This document shows, piece by piece, positions 1 through 4,577 of a stretch of DNA of 6,428 nt. This stretch comes from Bacillota bacterium (GTDB lineage: Bacteria; Bacillota; Clostridia; Oscillospirales; Ruminococcaceae). Under the pieces are notes generated by a model. It worked only from the letters and a program-made list of their open reading frames with translations, was not told the DNA's origin and did not search any database. The first letter of the stretch is position 1, and the number at the start of each line of letters is the position of its first letter. The DNA lies in assembly GCA_023439605.1 (NCBI GenBank), contig JAEXNS010000013.1, forward strand, positions 1 to 6,428, given 5' to 3'. The position numbers and the translations under genes are program-made.

Positions 1-200
1 CGGTCTATATGTCTAATCAAGCTTCTAGCGTTGTCATGAGTAGTAATGTATGTGGGATCTTCTGAAAGAATATATCCAACTATTTGATTAATAGGGTTAT
101 AACCCTTTTGAGTTAATGCGTTATAAATTTTGGTTAAATTTTCCCTTAATTCTTTTTCAGGGTCTTCGTTTACATTAAATGTCATAGTTTTATCTGTCAT
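1..200 (-). CDS. ireB: IreB family regulatory phosphoprotein (UPF0297), N-terminal part, cut by window edge
   Basis: Translating the minus strand from the ATG at 200-198 gives MTDKTMTFNVNEDPEKELRE and continues open to base 1, about 66 residues of a family that is usually 80-90 long. The middle reads GYNPINQIVGYILSEDPTYI followed by T-HDNAR-LIR, which is the signature of the UPF0297/YrzL/IreB family. In Enterococcus faecalis, IreB is a small cytoplasmic protein phosphorylated on N-terminal threonines by the Ser/Thr kinase IreK, and it negatively influences cephalosporin resistance. Thr residues near the start here (T2, T5, T7) fit that role, but phosphorylation is inference. The start at 200 is chosen over the internal ATG at 185 because AAGGAG (214-209) lies 8 nt upstream. 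In many Firmicutes this gene precedes ruvX (yrrK); that side is outside the window. Confidence 0.93.
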   Translation of the reverse strand, partial: MTDKTMTFNVNEDPEKELRENLTKIYNALTQKGYNPINQIVGYILSEDPTYITTHDNARSLIRHID

Positions 201-222
201 AAAATCATCTCCTTATAAATTT

Positions 223-251
223 ATTATAACTTATTTAATATAAATTAACAA
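223..251 (-). promoter_or_regulatory. Putative sigma-A promoter of ireB
   Basis: On the minus strand TTGTTA (251-246) is separated by exactly 17 nt from a consensus TATAAT (228-223). Transcription would start near 216 and leave a very short leader just before the AAGGAG ribosome binding site at 214-209. The -35 box is part of a TTGTTAA word that recurs on the plus-strand side of this divergent region. Confidence 0.6.
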
Positions 252-386
252 GATGTAAAATTAAAAATTTATGTTATGCATATAAGAATTTGATTTTTTT
301 GTGGAAAACAGCAAATAAAACAAATTGATATTGGATAAAAATTAAGGAAATATAATTGAGTTCTAAATAAATGAATTTATAGTTTT

Positions 387-427
387 GCTTTGTATATAAT
401 TTATTTATTACAAATTATATACAAAGC
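387..427. repeat. 16-bp perfect inverted repeat (hairpin) in the divergent intergenic region
   Basis: GCTTTGTATATAATTT at 387-402 is the exact reverse complement of 412-427, with a 9-nt loop (403-411). Neither side has a T-run in the direction of transcription, and the flanking genes diverge, so an ordinary intrinsic terminator is not expected here. It could be a regulator binding site, a supercoil-extruded cruciform or an RNA element. It lies between the two promoters, about 136 bp upstream of the ireB promoter's -35 box and just before the promoter assigned to the 603-2663 gene. Confidence 0.7.
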
Positions 428-448
428 TCTGAAATTATGAATATTCCA

Positions 449-477
449 TTGACTTTGTTAAAAAATATTGTTAATAT
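449..477 (+). promoter_or_regulatory. Putative sigma-A promoter of the 603-2663 gene
   Basis: TTGACT (449-454), a 17-nt spacer and TAATAT (472-477) form a reasonable promoter (5/6 and 4/6 matches to consensus by eye). It implies a leader of roughly 120 nt before the ATG at 603. The region is so AT-rich that other -10 choices nearby (tatata words at 475-482) cannot be excluded. Confidence 0.45.
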
Positions 478-505
478 ATATAGGTAACAATATTAATTGT
501 TAATA
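455..505. promoter_or_regulatory. Operator-like cluster of TTGTTAA repeats overlapping the promoter
   Basis: AATATTGTTA (464-473) and TAACAATATT (485-494) form a perfect 10-bp inverted repeat with an 11-nt spacer. The left arm overlaps the putative -10 box and the right arm lies at or just after the likely transcription start. TTGTTAA also occurs at 455-461, 468-474 and 497-503, and ATTGTTAATA is directly repeated at 467-476 and 496-505, 29 bp apart. This arrangement would suit a dimeric repressor. No regulator family is recognised from the motif. Confidence 0.4.
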
Positions 506-602
506 AATGCGTAAATTTATCAAAGCATAAAAAGATATCTATTTTATATTCACATGGATATCAAAAAAGAAATGTTAGTAAGAAAGAAAAGGTGAATGGA
601 TT

Positions 603-2663
603 ATGTCAGATTTTAAAAATGAAAATGGTTTTGATGTAGCTCAAGGAGTTGTGAAAAATAAGAAAAAACCTGTTGCGGCTATTGTGGCTGGTATAATTGC
701 TGTTGCAGCTATTGGTAGCGGACTTACATATGCATTAGTTCCTTCTGTAAGAAACAACGTAAAAATGGCTATAATGGGTCCAGAAAAATATTTTGCTGAA
801 ACATATAAGTCAAATATAAAAAATTCTAAATCCGAGTTAATAGAAAACTATCAACTTATGTATGATTCGTTAGATAAAATGCAAACTGGAACAGCGGTTA
901 AGTGCAATGTTAATTTTGAACTTCAAGACGAAATGAAGCAAATGCTATCAATGGCAAATATGGGCGAAATGTTCAATGAAGTTAATTTTGATATGTATGT
1001 AAATATGAAAGAAAATAAGTTGGAAGAAACATTTAAAGTAGCTGCTGACGGAAAAGATGTTGTATCTGCAAGTATGTTTGGAGATATGAAGGATATGATT
1101 TTTTATGCCCAAGTTCCAGACCTGACAGCAAATGTTTTAAAAATACCATATAAAGAAATGCTTTCAGAAGAAATGGGCGATATGGTAGAAGTGCCTGAAG
1201 AACTTCAACAAGTATTTGATATGGACTACTCAAATATGAAAGAGTATTTTCTAGAAACCAACCAAGTTGATGAAATTATTACAAGATATACAGACATCAT
1301 TATTGATGGAATAACCGATGTTGAAATAGAAAAAGGTGTAACAGGAAAAGTTGGAAAGATAGATTACAAATACAATAAAATGGTTGCAAATATTTCTTCA
1401 AAAGATGCAGCGAAAATTGCTGATAACTTAATAAAAGAATTAGAAAATGATAAAGTAATAAAAAAATACGTTGTGGATACATATGGAATTTCAGAAAGTG
1501 ACTATGCAACATTTATTGAGGAAGCAAAAGAAGAAATACCAGATTTGGAAGAAATTACAGACGAAAAGATTATTTTAACTACATATGTAGATGAAAAAGG
1601 AACAATTCAAGGCATGGAAATGGGTGAAACTGCTGAAGAAGAAATGTTCTCAATGATATCTGCTGAAAGCAAAAATCAAATTGCTATGCAAATGAATATG
1701 GAAAATTCAGCTATTGTAAATATTGATGCTGATAAAGACGGAAATAAGTATACAGGGAAAATCACTTGTGAAGCGGAGGGTGAAACTTATAGCATAGATT
1801 TTGAAGATTTAGAATTGGTAGATAAAAAGTATATAAATGGTGTTATAAATTTGGATATGAAGCAATTTGGTGTAGAAGATATGGGCAACATTGCACTTAA
1901 TTTTACAACAGATGGTAAATCTCAAACCATGGTAAATGAAATGGATAATATGTACAAACTAACTTTAAAATATGAAGAAGTGTCTCCAACAGATGTAAAA
2001 ATACCAGATGAAAATGTTTATGGTATAGATGAAATGGATAAATTCTTAGGTGATGCGGATATAAATGCATTCCTTAAAAATATCTTTGTAAAATTAGGTA
2101 TGGATGAAGCGACTGCAGAGATGTTAGCACAAAATTATACAGGTGGCGGATTAGATTATGGATATGATGATTATGAAGACGGTGAAGAAGTTGAGTTAGA
2201 GGAAGACTATGATTTAGGTGATCTAGATGATTATGGCTATGATTATGATCCTAAAAGTGCAACTGTAAAATTTAATGGAAATGCAATTACTCTTCCAGGG
2301 TCAAATGCTGAAATTATTTCAATGTTGGGTGAGACAGGAGTAGATGCTGTAGAACCTGCAGCTTATGAATATATGTATTCAGAAGATGGAAGCATAGGTG
2401 TAACAGTTAAAAATGATACAAAAGAAAGCATTACCGTTGATAAAGCTACTATAACATCCATTTATGTTTATGGTGAAACATCTGCTTTCAATTTAAGTAT
2501 AAATGATATAAAAATAGGATCTACAGTAGAAGAAGTAGAAAAAGCTTTTGGAATAGAAGTTCCGGAAGATGAATATGATGTTTCGTTTTATAAAGACTCA
2601 AATTATATTTCTTTCAGTTTAAATGAAGAAAAAGTTGAATCCATAACAATTGGTGTTGAATAG
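603..2663 (+). CDS. Uncharacterised membrane-anchored, Met-rich extracytoplasmic protein (686 aa)
   Basis: I do not recognise a function. The N-terminus is short and cytoplasmic with a Lys cluster (K18, K20-K22). It is followed by one hydrophobic segment (about residues 23-46), so the rest should lie outside the membrane as a signal-anchored protein. Just after the anchor comes a KMAIMGPEKYF-like segment (54-64), a type of juxtamembrane motif I have seen in clostridial surface proteins of unknown function. Residues 86-212 are unusually Met-rich, with Met at 111, 114, 117, 120 and 123. There are only two cysteines (C101, C389). A 513-550 linker is almost entirely Asp, Glu, Tyr and Gly. The C-terminal part (about 551-686) looks like a separate beta-rich domain with an IKIGSTVEEVEKAFG motif (636-650), reminiscent of small secreted SmpA/BLIP-like modules. 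The start is supported by AAAGGTGA 8 nt upstream. The stop TAG (2661-2663) is completed by the first base of an inserted repeat element. The gene converges on rqcP. Confidence 0.85.
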   Translation: MSDFKNENGFDVAQGVVKNKKKPVAAIVAGIIAVAAIGSGLTYALVPSVRNNVKMAIMGPEKYFAETYKSNIKNSKSELIENYQLMYDSLDKMQTGTAVKCNVNFELQDEMKQMLSMANMGEMFNEVNFDMYVNMKENKLEETFKVAADGKDVVSASMFGDMKDMIFYAQVPDLTANVLKIPYKEMLSEEMGDMVEVPEELQQVFDMDYSNMKEYFLETNQVDEIITRYTDIIIDGITDVEIEKGVTGKVGKIDYKYNKMVANISSKDAAKIADNLIKELENDKVIKKYVVDTYGISESDYATFIEEAKEEIPDLEEITDEKIILTTYVDEKGTIQGMEMGETAEEEMFSMISAESKNQIAMQMNMENSAIVNIDADKDGNKYTGKITCEAEGETYSIDFEDLELVDKKYINGVINLDMKQFGVEDMGNIALNFTTDGKSQTMVNEMDNMYKLTLKYEEVSPTDVKIPDENVYGIDEMDKFLGDADINAFLKNIFVKLGMDEATAEMLAQNYTGGGLDYGYDDYEDGEEVELEEDYDLGDLDDYGYDYDPKSATVKFNGNAITLPGSNAEIISMLGETGVDAVEPAAYEYMYSEDGSIGVTVKNDTKESITVDKATITSIYVYGETSAFNLSINDIKIGSTVEEVEKAFGIEVPEDEYDVSFYKDSNYISFSLNEEKVESITIGVE
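2655..2662 (+). repeat. Left target-site duplication of the older MITE copy
   Basis: GTTGAATA at 2655-2662 is repeated as GTTGCATA at 2796-2803 directly on the other side of the element, a 7/8 match. The eight bases belong to the last codons of the 603-2663 gene (Val, Glu and the TA of the stop codon). Confidence 0.65.
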
Positions 2664-2795
2664 TGATTATTAAACTACTAAAAGGAAAATCTAAAATTTT
2701 ATAGGAGTCTAGACTCTGCGGAGTTGACCAAGCTTTTGGATCGCCATAGAACTTAGATAAAACTATTATGCTATACCATATGGATGGATATTAAC
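2663..2795 (-). mobile_element. MITE-like element, older diverged copy (133 bp)
   Basis: Read on the minus strand from 2795 to 2663, this non-coding block aligns from end to end with the element at 3129-3255. It shares GTTA-TAT at the start, CATATG followed by TATAG, GTTTT, TCTA-GGCGA, the 9-mer CCGCAGAGT (minus 2721-2713) and a CCTTT-rich end. Identity is about 60-65% by eye, with small gaps and about 8 extra bases in the middle. The terminal repeats have decayed (GTTAATATCC against GTGATTATTA, 6/10). It contains a 12-bp perfect palindrome GAGTCTAGACTC (2705-2716) and a CCAA-GCTT-TTGG hairpin (2728-2739). It is flanked by an imperfect 8-bp duplication. Its core (2701-2760) is about 43% GC in an AT-rich setting. 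It has no ORF of note. Confidence 0.72.
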
Positions 2796-2803
2796 GTTGC
2801 ATA
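2796..2803 (+). repeat. Right target-site duplication of the older MITE copy
   Basis: GTTGCATA matches the left copy GTTGAATA at 2655-2662 in 7 of 8 bases. It abuts the A-tract of the bidirectional terminator at 2805. Confidence 0.65.
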
Positions 2804-2804
2804 T

Positions 2805-2851
2805 AAAAAAACAAGCTGAATCTGTATTAAACAGGTTCAGCTTGTTTTTTT
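2805..2851. terminator. Bidirectional intrinsic terminator between the 603-2663 gene and rqcP
   Basis: AACAAGCTGAA (2810-2820) pairs with TTCAGCTTGTT (2836-2846). The stem continues inward through a U-G pair and CTGT/ACAG to a 5-nt loop (2826-2830), and outward through A-runs and T-runs (2805-2809 with 2847-2851). Each strand therefore ends with a GC-containing stem followed by seven T residues, as needed for two convergent genes. The hairpin includes the last seven codons and the stop of rqcP. Confidence 0.92.
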
Positions 2852-3102
2852 ATATTTTCTTGTTCAATAATTACATAGTTATCTGCGGCGTTGTCTTTAG
2901 TAGCATACTCAGATACGGATAGAACCTTGACTTTTAGAGTCCTTTGGCCAAGTGTAATAGTAATTATATCGTTTAACTTGACTTCATATGATGCACGTGC
3001 AATTTTATCGTTTACAAGTATTTTTCCTGCATCGCAAGCCTCGTTAGCTATTGTCCTTCTTTTTATAAGTCTAGTTACTTTAAGATATTTATCTAGTCTC
3101 AA
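2827..3102 (-). CDS. rqcP: RqcP (YabO-type S4 domain RNA-binding protein), 91 aa
   Basis: The protein starts MRLDKYLKVTRLIKRRTIAN and has the compact S4 RNA-binding fold: RLDKYLK (2-8), the basic RLIKRR (11-16), then ACDAGKILVNDK (22-33) and a GQRTLKVKVL strand (52-61). Its length of about 90 residues matches YabO/RqcP. In Bacillus subtilis RqcP works with RqcH on stalled 50S subunits, promoting poly-alanine tailing of trapped nascent chains, so it is a ribosome quality-control factor. The start is a TTG (3102-3100) with GGAGGT (3114-3109) 6 nt upstream; no better ATG exists. The position beside mazG and hup is typical of Clostridia. Here, however, a MITE insertion lies 15 nt upstream of the ribosome binding site, and the following gene is a convergent unrelated one rather than yabP/yabQ or divIC. 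The C-terminal codons form half of the terminator stem. Confidence 0.93.
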   Translation of the reverse strand: MRLDKYLKVTRLIKRRTIANEACDAGKILVNDKIARASYEVKLNDIITITLGQRTLKVKVLSVSEYATKDNAADNYVIIEQENIKKQAEPV

Positions 3103-3120
3103 AATCTTACCTCCAAATTA

Positions 3121-3128
3121 ATATAAAA
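3121..3128 (+). repeat. Left target-site duplication of the younger MITE copy
   Basis: ATATAAAA at 3121-3128 is repeated exactly at 3256-3263, directly flanking the inverted-repeat-bounded element. It lies six bases upstream of the rqcP ribosome binding site. Confidence 0.85.
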
Positions 3129-3255
3129 GTTACTATTCAGACATATGTATAGGGCGGAGATGTTTTGCTGAAAGTCTAGGGCGACGACCGGAAAGCCGCA
3201 GAGTAGAAACTCTTGCAAAACTCGTAAACTTTACCTTTAGAGGCGGAATAGTAAC
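3129..3255 (+). mobile_element. MITE-like element, young intact copy (127 bp)
   Basis: The block begins GTTACTATTC (3129-3138) and ends with its exact reverse complement (3246-3255), and is bounded by a perfect 8-bp direct repeat. It is about 44% GC (56/127 counted), well above its surroundings, and contains no credible ORF. Internal structure includes a GTTTTGC/GCAAAAC stem (3162-3168 with 3215-3221), a hairpin AGAGT-AGAA-ACTCT (3200-3213) and CGG-AAAG-CCG (3189-3198). A related inverted copy lies at 2663-2795. Size, termini and duplication define a miniature inverted-repeat transposable element that must depend on a transposase encoded elsewhere. An 8-bp duplication is compatible with several IS families, including IS66, IS256, ISL3 and IS6; I cannot assign one. 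It sits in the leader of rqcP. Confidence 0.85.
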
Positions 3256-3263
3256 ATATAAAA
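3256..3263 (+). repeat. Right target-site duplication of the younger MITE copy
   Basis: This is an exact second copy of ATATAAAA (3121-3128). It overlaps the base and T-tract of the terminator behind hup (3259-3302). Confidence 0.85.
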
Positions 3264-3302
3264 TTAAAATCAAAGTAAAACATTACTTTGATTTTAATTT
3301 TA
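3259..3302 (-). terminator. Intrinsic terminator of the mazG-hup unit
   Basis: Bases 3259-3278 and 3283-3302 form a perfect 20-bp inverted repeat with a 4-nt loop (3279-3282). It starts 9 bases beyond the hup stop codon. On the minus strand the distal arm ends in TTTTAATTTTATAT, serving as the T-tract. The stem is AT-rich but long. The MITE insertion duplicated the outer bases of this tract. Confidence 0.85.
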
Positions 3303-3311
3303 ATAGTTAAA

Positions 3312-3587
3312 TTAAGAATTTACAGCTTCTTTTAATGCTTTACCAGCTTTGAAAGCAGGAGCTTTCTTTGCAGGTGTAATCATTTTTTCTTTAGTTCTTG
3401 GGTTTATAGATTCTTTTTCAGCTCTGTCACGAACTTCAAATGTTCCAAAACCTATTAATTGAATTTTTTCACCTTTTGATAAAGAGTCAGTAATAGAATC
3501 CAAAACAGATTTTAATGCTTTTTCAGCATCTTTCTTTGAATACTCGCCTTTTTCAGCAATTTGATTGATTAAATCCGCTTTTGTCAT
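3312..3587 (-). CDS. hup: HU family DNA-binding protein, 91 aa
   Basis: This is a textbook HU: MTKADLINQIAEKGEYSKKD at the start, the GFGTFEVRDR strand (46-55), the NPRTKEK beta-arm tip (62-68) with the DNA-intercalating Pro region, and the PAKKAPAFKAGKALKEAV C-terminus (72-89). HU forms dimers that bend and compact DNA in the nucleoid and assist replication, recombination and transcription. The length is exactly that of the family. GGAGGT (3601-3596) lies 8 nt before the ATG. Only 20 nt separate it from the mazG stop, so the two are probably cotranscribed. A long hairpin at 3259-3302 ends the unit. Confidence 0.97.
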   Translation of the reverse strand: MTKADLINQIAEKGEYSKKDAEKALKSVLDSITDSLSKGEKIQLIGFGTFEVRDRAEKESINPRTKEKMITPAKKAPAFKAGKALKEAVNS

Positions 3588-3607
3588 TTTTCAATACCTC
3601 CATTGTT

Positions 3608-4420
3608 TTACTCGTTTCGAGTTTTAAGTATAAATTTGGCTTGATGCCAGTAATCATCAAGTTCATTTATGTCAAGGGATTTCATATCAATCCCCTTTGA
3701 CCTTATTAATTTTTCTGTTTCTGAAAAACGATTGATAAATTTTTCGGTTGAATTTGTCAAAGCTTGTTCAGAATCTATTTTTAAATGTCTTGCTAAATTT
3801 GTACATGAAAAAAGCAAATCACCTATTTCTTCTTCAATATGTTCAAAAGATTTGCTTTCAATAGCTTCTTCTAGTTCTTTTAATTCAGATTTTAAAGAAA
3901 TAATCACATCAGATATTTTTTCAAAATCCATACCTGATTTTGCAGCACGTTTCCCTACTTTTTCAGCTCTCATAAGTGCGGGTAAAGATTTTGCTACACT
4001 ATCAAGAGTTTCAAAATAAGTAGTTTGCCCTTTTGTTTCTTGCTTTATATTTTCCCAATTGGTTAATACTTCAGATGTTGCAGAAACCACAGTATCTGAA
4101 AAAACATGTGGATGACGAATTATAAGCTTATGACATATATCATTACAAACATCATTAAAATTAAAACAACTTAATTCTGTTTCAATTTGACAATGAAATA
4201 CAACTTGTAATAAAACATCGCCAAGTTCTTCTTTTAATAATTCAGTATTATTTAAATCAATAGCTTCAATTACTTCATAAACTTCTTCTATAAAATCACG
4301 TTTTATAGAAGAGTGAGTTTGTTCTTTGTCCCAAGGACAACCAAAATCACTTCTAAGTATATTTACTATTTTTATTAAATCATTAATATCATAATTTGAT
4401 TTAAAATTAAAATTAATCAT
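3608..4420 (-). CDS. mazG: Nucleoside triphosphate pyrophosphohydrolase MazG, 270 aa
   Basis: MazG hydrolyses (deoxy)nucleoside triphosphates to monophosphates and pyrophosphate, removing aberrant dNTPs and in some bacteria modulating ppGpp-related responses. Two tandem MazG folds are visible. The first has CPWDKEQT (28-35), EEVYEVIEAI (45-54) and EELGDVLLQVVFH (64-76). The second has SELKELEEAI (178-187) and EEEIGDLLFSCTNLARHL (196-213). Metal-binding acidic residues are intact in both (E45/E46, E49, E65, D68; E179, E182, E198, D201). The length and the DDYWHQAK ending (255-262) are typical of full-length MazG. The ATG at 4420 has a modest GAGG (4431-4428) 7 nt upstream. It is followed after 20 nt by hup. 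Confidence 0.95.
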   Translation of the reverse strand: MINFNFKSNYDINDLIKIVNILRSDFGCPWDKEQTHSSIKRDFIEEVYEVIEAIDLNNTELLKEELGDVLLQVVFHCQIETELSCFNFNDVCNDICHKLIIRHPHVFSDTVVSATSEVLTNWENIKQETKGQTTYFETLDSVAKSLPALMRAEKVGKRAAKSGMDFEKISDVIISLKSELKELEEAIESKSFEHIEEEIGDLLFSCTNLARHLKIDSEQALTNSTEKFINRFSETEKLIRSKGIDMKSLDINELDDYWHQAKFILKTRNE

Positions 4421-4472
4421 TTAAAAACCTCATGTTAATGTATTTTGAGAATAAAAGTTAAACTTATATTAT

Positions 4473-4499
4473 ATTATAGTATATCTTAAAATATTGCAA
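4473..4499 (-). promoter_or_regulatory. Possible promoter of mazG-hup
   Basis: On the minus strand TTGCAA (4499-4494) precedes two overlapping consensus TATAAT boxes (4478-4473 and 4473-4468). The spacers are 15 and 20 nt, both off the 17-nt optimum, so the -10 boxes are more convincing than the pairing. The location, 50-80 bp before the mazG start and after the trpS stop, is right for a new transcription unit. Confidence 0.4.
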
Positions 4500-4507
4500 T
4501 AGGTTTT

Positions 4508-4543
4508 AAAAAAGTTTGTAATAAATATGAAATATGAAACTTT
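4508..4543 (-). terminator. Weak candidate terminator after trpS
   Basis: AAAGTTT (4511-4517) and AAACTTT (4537-4543) can form a 7-bp stem with a 19-nt loop, followed on the minus strand by a run of six T residues. The stem is AT-rich and the loop large, so termination is uncertain. I see no better terminator in the gap between trpS and mazG (4421-4577). Confidence 0.25.
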
Positions 4544-4577
4544 AAAATTGAAATAATATAGCAATAAGTACTAAAGA

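Noticed and set aside
470..488. GTTA...TAAC block as a remnant of the MITE family
   Set aside because: It is only 19 bp and shares nothing beyond the four terminal bases. The flanking AATATT words are self-palindromic and common in such AT-rich DNA.
464..494. The inverted repeat as a GlnR/TnrA nitrogen-control site
   Set aside because: The TGTTA and TAACA half-sites are 11 nt apart instead of the 7 nt of the TGTNA-N7-TNACA consensus.
1033..1512. Two minus-strand open frames inside the large plus-strand gene (1033-1233 and 1300-1512)
   Set aside because: They are antisense shadows rich in Leu, Phe and His from reading the opposite strand of an acidic Met-rich gene. Neither has a plausible ribosome binding site.
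3129..3255. The structured block between hup and rqcP as a known riboswitch or housekeeping RNA
   Set aside because: I compared it from memory with the ykkC/guanidine, ZTP, THF, c-di-GMP, ydaO, SRP and 6S signatures and found no match. The perfect 8-bp duplication, inverted termini and second copy explain it better as an inserted element.
2891..4019. Plus-strand open frames opposite rqcP (2891-3121) and mazG (3669-4019)
   Set aside because: Both lie antisense to clearly recognisable genes and have no family features.
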